NCBI GenBank assembly: GCA_030615745.1
Contig: JAUWYR010000013.1
Span: 1 to 56,752, forward strand
Source of the DNA: Candidatus Zixiibacteriota bacterium
GTDB lineage: Bacteria; Zixibacteria; MSB-5A5; SM23-73-2
Reading direction: 5' to 3'
DNA: 56,752 nucleotides
Below the pieces are notes generated by a model. The model had not been told where the DNA came from and ran no database searches. It saw only the letters and a list, made by a program, of their open reading frames with translations. This document shows, piece by piece, positions 8,871 to 17,608 of the stretch. A program made the translations under genes and the position numbers. Each line of letters starts with the position of its first letter. The stretch's first letter is position 1.

Positions 8871-10480
8871 GGACAGATTTTTTAGTGATTGGCTCAGGAA
8901 TAGGTGGATTGTCTTATGCTCTCAAGGTCTCAGATTTTGGGAGTGTTGTGGTTGTAACCAAAAAAGAGGATTCTGAATCTAATACCAACTACGCTCAAGG
9001 AGGTATTGCCTCTGTTGTATCCCCTGAGGATTCCTTTGAAGCTCATATCGATGATACTCTGAAAGCTGGGGATGGACTGTGCAAACCTGAGGTTGTGAAA
9101 AAGGTGATAAAATCCGGTCCAAAATATATAGAGGAGTTAGTTAAGGTTGGAGTCAACTTCACCAGAGACAAAAATGGAGGTTTTGATTTGGGCAGAGAGG
9201 GTGGGCATTCTAAAAAAAGGGTGGTTCATGTCCAGGATTTTACCGGAAGGGAGCTTGAGAATGCTCTTTTGCGTGCAGTCAAATCTAAAAAAAATATTCA
9301 AATTTATGAAAATCACACAGCCATTGATCTTATAACGCAAAGATGTATTAAAGATTATAATTTTGGTTCAAAAGAGAAGATAAAATGTTTTGGAGCCTAT
9401 ATTCTGGATATAGACAAAAACAAAATTGAGACATTTACCTCCAAGATAACCCTTTTAGCAACGGGTGGGGCTGGAAGGGTTTATCTTCATACGACCAACC
9501 CACAGATAGCCACGGGCGATGGGGTAGCCATGGCTTACCGTGCCGGCGCCAAGATAGCCAATATGGAGTTTATCCAGTTTCACCCCACAAGCCTTTACCA
9601 TCCTTTTGGTGAATCTTTTTTGATCTCCGAGGCAGTGAGGGGTGAGGGTGGAAAGCTAAAATTGAGAAATGGGAAAACCTTTATGGATAAATATCATCCT
9701 TTAAAGGAGCTGGCTGCAAGAGATGTGGTGGCAAGAGCTATTGACTCTGAGCTAAAAAAATCAGGTGACTTTTGCGTGTTCTTGGATATTACCCACCTGA
9801 ATTCTGATTTTGTCAAAAAGAGATTTCCAAATATCTACAATAAATGCCTGACCTTGGGAATAGATATAACCAAGGAGTGGATACCTGTTGTTCCAGCTGC
9901 TCATTATATGTGTGGTGGGATTTTAACCTACCTTGATGGAACAACAGATATAAAAAATCTTTTTGCCTGTGGTGAGGTGAGTATGACCGGGATGCACGGA
10001 GCTAACCGGTTAGCATCCAACTCTCTTTTAGAGGCAATTGCTTTTGCGGACTTCTCAGCAAAAAGTTCAATAGAGCAGTTTAAAAAAGAAAAGGGTAAAG
10101 AATTCCCGCAGGTAAAAGGCCGGGAGACAAAAGGAAAGTTTGACAAAAAAGAATGGGTTATAATCTCCCACGATAAAAAAGAGATTCAAAATTTTATGTG
10201 GGATTATGTTGGAATAGTGAGGTCGGATAGAAGATTAAAAAAGGCGGAATCGAGAATAAGGATACTCTTAAAGGAGATCGAGGAGTTTTTCCATCTCAAT
10301 CCAGTAAAAGAGGAGGTTGTTGAACTAAGAAATATCGCCACAACCGCTGAACTTATAATACTTTCAGCACTTTCAAGAAAGGAGAGCAGGGGTCTTCATT
10401 ATAATGTTGACCATCCGGAAAGGGATGAGGTGAAGTGGAAAAAGGATACGATTATTCAAAAAAATGAAGGCTTAAGTTAG
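8861..10480 (+). CDS. nadB: L-aspartate oxidase NadB
   Basis: A 539-aa flavoprotein making iminoaspartate for NAD synthesis. The FAD-binding VIGSGIGGLSYAL begins at residue 8. NYAQGGIASVV, GREGGHSKKRVVHVQD, EFIQFHPTSLY, SEAVRGEGG and HYMCGGILTYLDG are diagnostic, as is FACGEVSMTGMHGANRLASNSLLE, which is listed in two halves in the family profile. I chose the ATG at 8861 rather than an in-frame GTG at 8828, because it gives the expected MAIRTDFLVIG start with CAGG upstream. It overlaps lpxK by 10 bases. nadA and nadC are not in the window, so it rides on the lipid A operon. Confidence 0.95.
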   Translation: MAIRTDFLVIGSGIGGLSYALKVSDFGSVVVVTKKEDSESNTNYAQGGIASVVSPEDSFEAHIDDTLKAGDGLCKPEVVKKVIKSGPKYIEELVKVGVNFTRDKNGGFDLGREGGHSKKRVVHVQDFTGRELENALLRAVKSKKNIQIYENHTAIDLITQRCIKDYNFGSKEKIKCFGAYILDIDKNKIETFTSKITLLATGGAGRVYLHTTNPQIATGDGVAMAYRAGAKIANMEFIQFHPTSLYHPFGESFLISEAVRGEGGKLKLRNGKTFMDKYHPLKELAARDVVARAIDSELKKSGDFCVFLDITHLNSDFVKKRFPNIYNKCLTLGIDITKEWIPVVPAAHYMCGGILTYLDGTTDIKNLFACGEVSMTGMHGANRLASNSLLEAIAFADFSAKSSIEQFKKEKGKEFPQVKGRETKGKFDKKEWVIISHDKKEIQNFMWDYVGIVRSDRRLKKAESRIRILLKEIEEFFHLNPVKEEVVELRNIATTAELIILSALSRKESRGLHYNVDHPERDEVKWKKDTIIQKNEGLS

Positions 10481-10500
10481 ATGCTGAAGAGCATTGGCAT

Positions 10501-10600
10501 TTCGTAATGACGATACATCGGGAGCAATCTATCTGGAGATTGCTTCACTTTGTTCGCAATGACGTTGGAGATGCCTATCATTGCGAGGGGCGTAGCCCCG
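10501..10600. repeat. Dispersed GCAATCTC / TCGCAATGAC inverted repeat, copy 1
   Basis: The element contains GAGCAATCT, GGAGATTGCTTC, TTCGCAATGACG and CATTGCGAGGGGCG, arranged as nested inverted repeats. A second copy lies at 30355-30443. Similar elements with the same GCAATCTC and CGCAATGAC cores are scattered in many unrelated bacterial genomes. Confidence 0.85.
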
Positions 10601-10657
10601 AAGCTAAATAGCATCCCGCCAAAGGCGGGATGTATCGAGAAAAAAGGAGAGGTTAAG

Positions 10658-11128
10658 ATGGTAAGGTTAATTATGTTTTTTGTTTTAACAGCAGTGCTTT
10701 TAGTCTGTGGCACTGTTGAAGCTCAGGATAGTGGTTTTGGATTAGGAGTTATTTTAGGTGAACCTACAGGAATAAGTGGTAAACTGTGGATAGAAAACAG
10801 CAAAGCAATTGATGGAGCAGTTGCCTGGTCATTTGACAAGGAAAGTGCTGTGCATCTGCATGCAGATCTTCTTTTCCACGACTTTAATCTGTTTAAAGCA
10901 GAGAAAGGCAAACTCCTACTTTATTATGGGATCGGAGGTAGAATTAAGTTTGAGGACAAAAGTAAAGTTGGGGTTCGTTTTCCCGGAGGTATAAATTACC
11001 TCTTCCCAGAGGCGCCTTTAGATGTTTTTTTAGAGATCGTTCCTTTACTTGATTTAGCGCCCAGTACAAAATTTCGTCTGAACGCGGCTATCGGAATTAG
11101 ATATTTCTTTCAGCAGGATACTTATTAG
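10658..11128 (+). CDS. Small predicted outer-membrane beta-barrel protein
   Basis: A 156-aa exported protein. Residues 1-22 form a signal peptide (hydrophobic core FFVLTAVLLVCG, probable cleavage after VEAQ or VEA). The remainder alternates polar and apolar residues with many glycines (GVILGEPTGISGKLW, LYYGIGGRIKFE) and ends in an aromatic terminus (RYFFQ), as in small eight-stranded barrels. It resembles short hypothetical outer-membrane proteins found across FCB genomes. The start at 10658 follows a good AAGGAGAGG site; frames extending further upstream only run through the REP-like repeat. The function is unknown. Confidence 0.7.
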   Translation: MVRLIMFFVLTAVLLVCGTVEAQDSGFGLGVILGEPTGISGKLWIENSKAIDGAVAWSFDKESAVHLHADLLFHDFNLFKAEKGKLLLYYGIGGRIKFEDKSKVGVRFPGGINYLFPEAPLDVFLEIVPLLDLAPSTKFRLNAAIGIRYFFQQDTY

Positions 11129-11130
11129 TA

Positions 11131-11225
11131 ATGTCGCCTGACAGCGTGTTTGCGATTGGTCCCGCTGGAAGCGGGGCTCACCCAAATGCCTTTACACTTC
11201 GCAAACATCTCTCCTTTAGCCACTG
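11131..11225. repeat. Hairpin between the barrel gene and guaA
   Basis: CCCGCT-GGA-AGCGGG forms a tight hairpin inside a longer, weaker inverted repeat whose arms are TTTGCG and CGCAAA. There is no T-tract, so I do not call it a terminator. Confidence 0.5.
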
Positions 11226-11231
11226 TATAAT
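11226..11231 (+). promoter_or_regulatory. Perfect -10 box nine bases before guaA
   Basis: TATAAT preceded by TG ends nine bases before the guaA ATG. No good -35 is seen at 17 bases. If used, transcription starts at about the third base before the ATG, giving an essentially leaderless message. Confidence 0.5.
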
Positions 11232-11240
11232 AATTTAAAG

Positions 11241-12791
11241 ATGAAAGATTTCACTAATAAAGAAGAGACAATAATTATCTTAGATTTCGGCTCCCAATAC
11301 ACTCAACTCATTGCACGGAGGATAAGGGAGAAAAACGTTTTCTGTGAGATTTTGCCTTTTGATTATGATCCTGATTATATAAAAAGTAAAAATCTAAAGG
11401 GTATAGTTTTATCCGGTGGTCCATCCTCGGTATTCGATAAAAATGCTCCTATCTGCGATAAAAAAATATTTCAGCTAAAGGTTCCTGTTCTTGGTATTTG
11501 CTATGGACTGCAACTTATTGCTTTTCTTTTCGAGGGAAAAATCGAAAAATCACAAAGAAGGGAATATGGAAAGTCTGTTATAAATGTTTTTGACACCTCT
11601 GATTTGTTCAAAGGATTAAGAGAAAAAGAAAATGCCTGGATGAGCCATGGCGATTATGTAGGAAAGCTCCCTTATGGATTCGTGCCTTTAGCCTCAACTG
11701 AGAATATTCCCTATGCTGGAATAAAAAATCCTGAAGAAAAAATCTATGGTCTTCAGTTTCATCCTGAAGTCGTTCATACTGAAAACGGAGAAAAGATTTT
11801 GGAAAATTTTCTCTTTGACATCTGCGGATGCGAGGGAAGCTGGACTCCTGAATCGTTTATTTTATCCTCTGTTGAAAAAATCAGAAAAGAAGTCAGGGAC
11901 AAAAAAATAATATGTGCTCTTTCCGGAGGGGTGGATTCATCTGTTTGCGCGGCACTTGTTCACAAAGCTTCTGGAGATCAACTCATCTCCATATTCGTTG
12001 ACAATGGGCTTCTAAGAAAAGATGAAGCTTCTGATGTAACAAATACTTGTAAAAGATTAAATATGAAGTTACTCTTGGTGGATGCTAAAGAGAGATTTCT
12101 CTCTGAGCTTTCCGGTGTTGAAGAACCAGAGGAGAAAAGAAAGATTATAGGTAGGGCCTTTATTGAGGTATTTGAAAAGGAAGCAAAAAAGATAGGAGAT
12201 GTTGAGTTTTTAGCACAGGGGACTTTGTATCCGGATGTGATAGAATCAAAATCATTTAAAGGACCATCTGCAACCATAAAATCTCACCACAATGTTGGTG
12301 GTTTACCAGACGTGATGAATTTGAAATTGATCGAGCCTCTCAAAGAGTTGTTCAAAGATGAGGTTAGAAAATTAGGAAAAGAGCTAAATTTACCTGAAAA
12401 TATCTTAGGAAGGCATCCATTTCCCGGACCAGGTTTAGCAGTAAGGATTATTGATTCTGTTACTGAAAAAAGATTGGATATTTTAAGGGAGGCGGACTTC
12501 ATTTTCATCCAGGAGCTGAAAAAATCAGGGTATTATGATAAAATCTGGCAGGCATTTTGTGTTCTTCTGCCTATTCAGTCAGTTGGGGTGATGGGCGATG
12601 AGAGAACCTATGAGAATGTGGTGGCTTTACGAGCAGTAACATCCTTGGATGGGATGACCGCAGACTGGGCAAAGTTACCCTATGATTTGATAGAAAAAAT
12701 TTCTAATAGAATCATAAATGAGGTAAGGGGGATAAACAGGGTTGTCTATGATATAAGCTCCAAGCCACCTGCAACTATTGAATGGGAATAG
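11241..12791 (+). CDS. guaA: GMP synthase (glutamine-hydrolysing) GuaA
   Basis: A 516-aa two-domain enzyme converting XMP to GMP. The glutamine amidotransferase domain covers about 10-195: [17 protein letters not shown], the nucleophile Cys in GICYGLQ, and the FHPEV His. The PP-loop ATP pyrophosphatase follows, with LSGGVDSSV near residue 225. The C-terminal dimerisation domain ends in the conserved KPPATIEWE. Length and motifs are complete. There is no Shine-Dalgarno sequence, and a TATAAT ends nine bases before the ATG, suggesting leaderless initiation. It is monocistronic, followed by a repeat-rich spacer. Confidence 0.98.
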   Translation: MKDFTNKEETIIILDFGSQYTQLIARRIREKNVFCEILPFDYDPDYIKSKNLKGIVLSGGPSSVFDKNAPICDKKIFQLKVPVLGICYGLQLIAFLFEGKIEKSQRREYGKSVINVFDTSDLFKGLREKENAWMSHGDYVGKLPYGFVPLASTENIPYAGIKNPEEKIYGLQFHPEVVHTENGEKILENFLFDICGCEGSWTPESFILSSVEKIRKEVRDKKIICALSGGVDSSVCAALVHKASGDQLISIFVDNGLLRKDEASDVTNTCKRLNMKLLLVDAKERFLSELSGVEEPEEKRKIIGRAFIEVFEKEAKKIGDVEFLAQGTLYPDVIESKSFKGPSATIKSHHNVGGLPDVMNLKLIEPLKELFKDEVRKLGKELNLPENILGRHPFPGPGLAVRIIDSVTEKRLDILREADFIFIQELKKSGYYDKIWQAFCVLLPIQSVGVMGDERTYENVVALRAVTSLDGMTADWAKLPYDLIEKISNRIINEVRGINRVVYDISSKPPATIEWE

Positions 12792-12796
12792 GTTGG

Positions 12797-12894
12797 AAAA
12801 CGGTTCACGGTAAGCAGTTAACGGTTCACGGAAAACGGTTCACGGTAAACGGTTCACGGTAAACGGAAAACAGTAAACAGTAGGCAGTAGACGG
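12797..12894. repeat. Degenerate tandem repeat (about 13-bp unit AACGGTTCACGGT)
   Basis: About six imperfect copies built from CGGTTCACGG, GGTAAACGG and CAGTAAACAGTAGGCAGTAG lie directly after guaA. The unit drifts along the array, from CGGTTCACGG to CAGTAGACAG, which looks like slippage and divergence. Confidence 0.8.
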
Positions 12895-13025
12895 AATTGA
12901 GAAAGAGACTTGAGATTTGAGAAAGAGGAAAAAGTTCAGTAGACAGTAGACAGATAGGTGTGGACAGTCTGTGCGTTATCAACAACAGGAATTTTATGAA
13001 AAGGTGTAAAATTTTTCTAATGTTC

Positions 13026-13079
13026 GTTCAGGGTACCCTTACCCTGAACCTGTGTGTTTCGGGGTAAGGTACCCCGAAA
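13026..13079. repeat. Two perfect 10-bp-arm hairpins with CCCT and AGG loops
   Basis: At 13026-13049, GTTCAGGGTA-CCCT-TACCCTGAAC. At 13057-13079, TTTCGGGGTA-AGG-TACCCCGAAA. The two differ in arms but share the GGGTA/TACCC core and complementary loop types, as if one were an inverted, re-armed copy of the other. Confidence 0.9.
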
Positions 13080-13140
13080 TAACAATCATTCCGCTGAATC
13101 CGTTCAATCCGTTGATAGTTAATCCGCTGACCAATTATCC

Positions 13141-13169
13141 TTGACACCTAAGTTTGCCTCCCTTATATT
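13141..13169 (+). promoter_or_regulatory. Consensus promoter of lysS
   Basis: TTGACA at 13141-13146 and TATATT at 13164-13169 have an ideal 17-base spacer. Transcription from about 13176 leaves a 29-base leader containing the AAGGAG site of lysS. Confidence 0.85.
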
Positions 13170-13204
13170 GAAAAATAGAAAAGATTAAAAAAGGAGAAAA
13201 AAAA

Positions 13205-14668
13205 TTGGAAAAGCTTCCAGATTATCTTGCTCACAGAAGGGAAAAGTTGAAGAAATTAAAAGAGAAGGGAATTAACCCATATCCCTATAAGTTCGAAAAG
13301 ACTCATAGTTCAAAAGAAATTCTGGAGAGCTTTGAGGATTTAGAAAAGGAAAAAAAAGTGGTCAAAATTGCAGGGAGGATAACCTCTTTGAGAACCCATG
13401 GCAAAAGTATATTTTTTCATATACAGGATGGATATGGGAAAATTCAGGTTTATTTGAAATCGGATGAGCTCGGCAAGGAGAAATTTGAAAATTTTGAGTT
13501 ATTTGACATAGGGGATTTCATCGGAGTTGAAGGAATTGTTTTTGTAACTAAAACAGGTGAGAAAAGTATAAGAGCTTCTGATTTTGTTATGTTGTCAAAA
13601 TCTCTTCGTCCACTCCCTGAAAAGTGGCATGGTTTACAGGATAAAGAATTAAGGTATAGACAAAGATATTTAGACTTGATTGTCAATCCGGAGGTGAAAA
13701 AAACCTTTCTAACCCGCACCAAGATTATTCAGGCAATGAGGAAGTTTTTGGATGATAGAGGTTTCATTGAGGTAGAGACTCCAATTCTGCAGCCGATCTA
13801 TGGTGGAGCATCTGCAAGACCTTTTAAGACCCATCATAATGTATTAGACAGGGATCTATATTTGAGGATAGCAGATGAGTTGTATTTAAAAAGGCTTTTG
13901 ATCGGAGGATTTGAAAAGGTCTATGAGGTATGCAAGGATTTCCGAAATGAGGGGATGGATAAAAATCACAATCCAGAGTTTTCCATGCTTGAGCTATATC
14001 AGGCTTATGCTGATTATAATGATATAATGAAGTTAGAAGAAGAGCTTTTGAAATTTGTCGCAGAAGTTATCTTGAAGAAATTGATTTTTGTCTATCAGGG
14101 TGATGAAATAAATCTGGATACCGAATGGAAAAAAATACCCCTTTTTGAATCTATCAAGGAATATGCAAATGTTGATTTAGAAAAAAAGGATGAGGAAGAG
14201 ATAAGAGAGGTTGCTAAAAATCTTAATTTATCAGTTGATGAAAAAACAAACAAATGGAAGCTGGTTGATACTATTTTTGGGAATTTGGTTCAGCCCTATC
14301 TGATCCAACCAACATTTATCACAGATTATCCTATCCAGATGTCACCTCTGGCAAAAAGGCACAGGAAAAAAGATCATTTAACTGAGAGGTTTGAGCTTTT
14401 CATCGGTGGTTTGGAGTTGGGGAATGCCTTCTCTGAATTAAATGACCCATTAGACCAAAAGGAGAGGTTTTTACAGCAGATGAATTTAAGAGATTTGGGT
14501 GATGAGGAGGCGCAGGTTACTGATGAGGATTTTTTGCGAGCATTGGATTATGGAATGCCACCTACTGGCGGATTAGGTATTGGAATAGATCGTGTGGTAA
14601 TGCTTTTTACTGACTCAGCATCGATAAGAGATGTGATATTTTTCCCTCAGATGAGACCGGAGGGATAG
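13205..14668 (+). CDS. lysS: Lysine-tRNA ligase, class II (LysS)
   Basis: A 487-aa enzyme. The N-terminal OB-fold anticodon-binding domain covers about 50-150 (KIAGRITSLRTHGKSIFF). The catalytic core has class II motif 1 in ETPILQPIYGGASARPF, motif 2 in EVCKDFRNEGMDKNHNPEFS and motif 3 in GLGIGIDRVVML. The C-terminus FFPQMRPE is typical. The start codon is TTG at 13205: AAGGAG lies eight bases upstream, no ATG precedes it in frame, and the protein begins EKLPDYLAHRREKL as expected. It has its own strong promoter. Confidence 0.97.
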   Translation: MEKLPDYLAHRREKLKKLKEKGINPYPYKFEKTHSSKEILESFEDLEKEKKVVKIAGRITSLRTHGKSIFFHIQDGYGKIQVYLKSDELGKEKFENFELFDIGDFIGVEGIVFVTKTGEKSIRASDFVMLSKSLRPLPEKWHGLQDKELRYRQRYLDLIVNPEVKKTFLTRTKIIQAMRKFLDDRGFIEVETPILQPIYGGASARPFKTHHNVLDRDLYLRIADELYLKRLLIGGFEKVYEVCKDFRNEGMDKNHNPEFSMLELYQAYADYNDIMKLEEELLKFVAEVILKKLIFVYQGDEINLDTEWKKIPLFESIKEYANVDLEKKDEEEIREVAKNLNLSVDEKTNKWKLVDTIFGNLVQPYLIQPTFITDYPIQMSPLAKRHRKKDHLTERFELFIGGLELGNAFSELNDPLDQKERFLQQMNLRDLGDEEAQVTDEDFLRALDYGMPPTGGLGIGIDRVVMLFTDSASIRDVIFFPQMRPEG

Positions 14669-14689
14669 AATATTGTGTTGGTTTTTATA

Positions 14690-14752
14690 TGTGCTGTCGG
14701 GAGTTTCCTCCGGACAGTAAAATATCGCGTCAGGAGGTAACTCCTGACGCCA
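14690..14752. repeat. GTCGGGAG...CTCCTGACGCC intergenic repeat
   Basis: CTGTCGGGAGTTTCCTCC is followed by GACAG and then by the imperfect palindrome GTCAGGAG-GTAA-CTCCTGAC. Related copies lie near 1518, 24912, 31373 and 52422. An ATG inside the element opens an in-frame extension of the next gene, but this is probably not used. Confidence 0.85.
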
Positions 14753-14772
14753 CAAGGAAAAAGGAGGTTCTA

Positions 14773-14970
14773 ATGCCGAAAAGCAAAAAATTAATAATCT
14801 ATCAAAACAGAGAGCAGGGCCAACTTTTCTTAAATGCCACAGGGGTCACCGAGCAAGGAGATTTCTATCTAAAATATCCACCAAAAGACTTTGGTCGTGT
14901 GCTTCCACCCTCTACAACAGATGAGGAAATTGGTCGGGCAGTAAGAGAAGTGTTGAAACATTGTGAATAA
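14773..14970 (+). CDS. Small hypothetical protein (65 aa)
   Basis: A 65-aa soluble protein with the start fixed by a strong AAGGAGG five bases before the ATG at 14773. It has a basic N-terminus (PKSKK), a central YLKYPPKDFGRVLPP segment and a C-terminal helix with TDEEIGRAVREVLK. The segment VLPPSTTDEEIGRAVREVL faintly recalls short immunity-type proteins linked to contact-dependent inhibition systems, but no toxin gene is nearby, so I do not assign that role. It lies between two repeat elements and is probably a single-gene transcript or an lysS read-through partner. Confidence 0.65.
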   Translation: MPKSKKLIIYQNREQGQLFLNATGVTEQGDFYLKYPPKDFGRVLPPSTTDEEIGRAVREVLKHCE

Positions 14971-15031
14971 AACGCGTAGCAGAACCTTTATGGCTCTGAA
15001 CAGAGGGATAAACCCTTTGCTACGGTGAAAA
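14971..15031. repeat. GCGTAGC...GGGATAAACCC repeat
   Basis: The element starts with CGCGTAGCAGAACC and runs through GGCTCTGAACAGAGGGATAAACCC to a GCTACG end. Relatives lie near 25009, 29258, 50217 and 54525. Outer GTAGC and GCTAC sequences bracket one or two inner hairpins. Confidence 0.8.
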
Positions 15032-15045
15032 AAAATGGTTAATTT

Positions 15046-16269
15046 ATGTCATACGAATTTTTCATAGCTAAAAGATATTTGAAATCAAAGAAGTCATCTA
15101 AGTTCATCTCTATAATAACTGCAATCTCGGTTTGCGGGGTGTTGATCGGTGTTGCTGCGTTGGTTTTTGTTTTATCCATGATGAACGGGTTTGAAAAAGA
15201 GGTTAGATCAAGAATTATAGGGACAACTGCTCACGTTACTGTTTTTTCTGCATTTGGTGAGGGAATGGAGGACTATGAAGCTTTATTGCCCCAGATAAAA
15301 GAAACCAAACATGTTGTTGCAGTAGCACCATTTGTCTATTCCAAGGCAGCTATCTCCTCAAAGGAAGAGTCAGACGGAATAATAGTAAGAGGAATAGATT
15401 CTGAAAAGGAGACAAATGTCACCGATATTAAAAGAAATCTTTTAACAGGGTCTTTTGATTTTGAGCAAAAGGAACTTCCAGGAATGGTTTTGGGAAAAAC
15501 TTTGGCTGAAAGGTTAGGTGTCTGTTTAGGAGATGAAGTTGTCCTTTTCAGCATAAACAAAGGTGATTTGACCGCAGGCTGGACTATTCCTAAAGCCACA
15601 AAATTCGAACTGATTGGGATGTTTGAAACGGGGATGTTCGAATATGATGCGTCTTTATCTTATATTTCCATAAAATCTGCACAAAAGCTTTTCAATTTAG
15701 GTGATAAAGTTACTGGACTGCAGATAAAAATCGATGACCTTTACAAAGCCGAGAAGGTTGCTTCTGAGCTCGACAAAAAATTAGGATATCGCTTCTATGC
15801 TTTGGACTGGATGCATATGCACAAGAATTTGTTCTCATGGATGACATTGGAGAAATATGCTATGTTTATTGTCTTGAGTTTAATCATCGCAGTCGCTGCA
15901 TTTAACATAATAAGCACCTTGATAATGGTGGTTATTGAGAAAAAGAAAGATATCGGAATATTGAAATCTATCGGCTCTACCTCATCCAGCATAATGAAAA
16001 TATTTATGTTCGAAGGGTTGGTTGTGGGAATAGTTGGAACAATTCTGGGGTCATTTTTTGGATTTATCCTTTGCTGGGTTCAGGAAACCTTCAAGATAAT
16101 CTCTTTGCCTGCTGAGATATATTTTATAAATTCATTGCCGGTCGATATGAGACTTTTGGATTTCGTCTTAGTTGCCATAGCAGCCATAGGGATAACATTT
16201 TTAGCCACTATTTATCCTGCCAAAAAAGCAGCTGGTCTTTCGCCGGTGGATGCGATAAGGTATGAGTGA
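15046..16269 (+). CDS. lolC: Lipoprotein-releasing ABC transporter permease (LolC/LolE family)
   Basis: A 407-aa inner-membrane protein with the MacB/FtsX layout. A cytoplasmic start (SYEFFIAKRYLKSKK) is followed by transmembrane helix 1 (about 20-45), then a large periplasmic core (about 46-265). Three helices follow near 272-296, 320-345 and 370-392, ending PVDAIRYE. It would extract mature lipoproteins from the inner membrane and pass them to a carrier, powered by the LolD-like ATPase encoded at 16909. Only one permease gene is present, as in many non-proteobacteria. An unknown gene and a tandem repeat separate it from its ATPase. Confidence 0.9.
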   Translation: MSYEFFIAKRYLKSKKSSKFISIITAISVCGVLIGVAALVFVLSMMNGFEKEVRSRIIGTTAHVTVFSAFGEGMEDYEALLPQIKETKHVVAVAPFVYSKAAISSKEESDGIIVRGIDSEKETNVTDIKRNLLTGSFDFEQKELPGMVLGKTLAERLGVCLGDEVVLFSINKGDLTAGWTIPKATKFELIGMFETGMFEYDASLSYISIKSAQKLFNLGDKVTGLQIKIDDLYKAEKVASELDKKLGYRFYALDWMHMHKNLFSWMTLEKYAMFIVLSLIIAVAAFNIISTLIMVVIEKKKDIGILKSIGSTSSSIMKIFMFEGLVVGIVGTILGSFFGFILCWVQETFKIISLPAEIYFINSLPVDMRLLDFVLVAIAAIGITFLATIYPAKKAAGLSPVDAIRYE

Positions 16270-16346
16270 GGTTAGGTGGTAGGTTGTAGGTATTAGGTGG
16301 TAGGTGATAGGTGGTAGGTAATAGGTAATAGGTAATAGGTGATAGG
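16270..16346. repeat. Tandem array of GGTAGGT/GGTAATA heptamers
   Basis: An array of TTAGGTGG, TAGGTGATAGG and TAGGTAATAGG units in seven- to nine-base steps follows the permease stop. It is followed by AATTAAAATTTTAATT, a 16-base palindrome near 16349-16364. Confidence 0.85.
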
Positions 16347-16430
16347 AATAATTAAAATTTTAATTGTAATACTTTTGAACACACTTAGTTAAGTATTGTT
16401 AAATACCAAAGAGTCTTAAAAGGGAGATTT

Positions 16431-16823
16431 ATGAATCAAAATGACACGCAAAAACAACAAGCCTTTGCAAAAAAGGCATACATTGAATTTTCAAAACTAA
16501 AACAACTCAGGAATGATTTGGCAAATATGAAGGATCCTGGTATTCATGCTGTTAATGCCTCCATTAAGGTATATAATGAAACGCTTTCTATCTGTTCAGA
16601 AGTATTAAAGAGTGATAAAGAATTTGCTAATGCCATGAAGAATTTGTCCTCTATTGAGGAAATAACTTATGGAGAATGGGGTGAATATTCGGCCATCCCA
16701 AGTGATAAAATCGCTGAGATTCAAGCTAATTCAGAAATTTTATTGAGCACTTTGCAAAGTTTTATAACTTGGTATTTACCAGTTGAGAAGCAAAAAACAA
16801 TTGGTTTTCAACGTGAAGAATGA
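16431..16823 (+). CDS. Hypothetical helical protein inserted between lolC and lolD
   Basis: A 130-aa soluble protein with a clear AGGGAG site upstream of the ATG at 16431. It is predicted to be mostly alpha-helical, with Lys, Gln and Asn enrichment, and has no signal peptide or membrane segment. The motifs KLKQLRNDLANMKDPG and SEVLKSDKEFANAMKNLSSIEE give no family I recognise. The gene sits between the two halves of a Lol exporter, flanked by a tandem array and by the lolD promoter. That placement suggests a later insertion rather than a Lol component. I cannot propose a function. Confidence 0.7.
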   Translation: MNQNDTQKQQAFAKKAYIEFSKLKQLRNDLANMKDPGIHAVNASIKVYNETLSICSEVLKSDKEFANAMKNLSSIEEITYGEWGEYSAIPSDKIAEIQANSEILLSTLQSFITWYLPVEKQKTIGFQREE

Positions 16824-16870
16824 AATTATATTAAGATAAATTAAGTTTTTAAAGAATCTTTATAAAAAAC

Positions 16871-16899
16871 TTGCTAAATTTGGCGAAAACAATTATAGT
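16871..16899 (+). promoter_or_regulatory. Promoter of lolD-mcsA-mcsB
   Basis: TTGCTA at 16871-16876 and TATAGT at 16894-16899 have a 17-base spacer. The -10 ends nine bases before the GTG start of lolD, so the message would begin two to three bases before the start codon. Confidence 0.7.
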
Positions 16900-16908
16900 G
16901 GTATAAGT

Positions 16909-17598
16909 GTGGAAGAAGAGATTTTATTAGAAGGAAAAGGAATTCATCGGAGTTTCCAAACAGGAGGTGAAAGACTTCACGTATTAAAAGGAGTTGATAT
17001 AGAGATTTACAGGGGGGAGATAGTAGCAGTTGTTGGTGAATCAGGAGTTGGGAAAAGCACTTTGCTTCATATTTTGGGAACCTTGGACCGACCAGACCAA
17101 GGAATGGTGAGATTGAATTCAAAAGATATTTTCTCTTTGTCTGATCAGAAGTTAGCGAATTTTAGGAACGAAAGCATCGGATTTGTATTTCAGTTCCATC
17201 ATCTTTTACCTGAGTTTTCTGCTCTGGAGAATGTGATGATGCCAAAACTAATCGCAGGGAAAAATGAGAATGAAGTGATTGATAAAGCTAAAAAGATTTT
17301 AGATGAGGTGGGACTTTCAGATAGAGCAAACCATAGGCCCGGCGAGCTTTCAGGAGGTGAACAGCAAAGGGTCGCAGTTGCCAGGGCTCTGGTTAATCAA
17401 CCTCAAGTGGTAATAGCAGATGAGCCATCAGGCAATCTTGATAAAAAAAACAAAGATGAATTGCACGAGCTTTTTTTAGATTTAAACAAAAGAAAAAACC
17501 AAACTTTTGTCATCGCCACTCATAATTTAGAGCTGGCAAAAATGGCTCATAGAATATACAGATTGAAAGATGGAAAAGCTTTTTTAATAAATCTTTAG
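16909..17598 (+). CDS. lolD: Lipoprotein-releasing ABC transporter ATP-binding protein LolD
   Basis: A 229-aa ABC ATPase. Walker A is GESGVGKSTLLH (about 44-55). The Q-loop region FQFHHLLPEFSALENVMMP is the LolD-specific stretch. The signature is ELSGGEQQRVAVARAL, Walker B VVIADEPSGNLD, and the switch His is in ATHNLE. It drives lipoprotein release with the permease at 15046. The start is GTG at 16909, giving the usual family N-terminus. There is no ribosome site, and the -10 box lies only nine bases upstream, which points to leaderless translation. It is followed after 10 bases by mcsA. Confidence 0.94.
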   Translation: MEEEILLEGKGIHRSFQTGGERLHVLKGVDIEIYRGEIVAVVGESGVGKSTLLHILGTLDRPDQGMVRLNSKDIFSLSDQKLANFRNESIGFVFQFHHLLPEFSALENVMMPKLIAGKNENEVIDKAKKILDEVGLSDRANHRPGELSGGEQQRVAVARALVNQPQVVIADEPSGNLDKKNKDELHELFLDLNKRKNQTFVIATHNLELAKMAHRIYRLKDGKAFLINL

Positions 17599-17608
17599 GG
17601 AGTAGAAG

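Noticed and set aside
14689-14772. N-terminal extension of the 65-aa gene to an ATG at 14689
   Set aside because: The extension is encoded by the GTCGGGAG repeat, whereas the ATG at 14773 has a strong AAGGAGG site.
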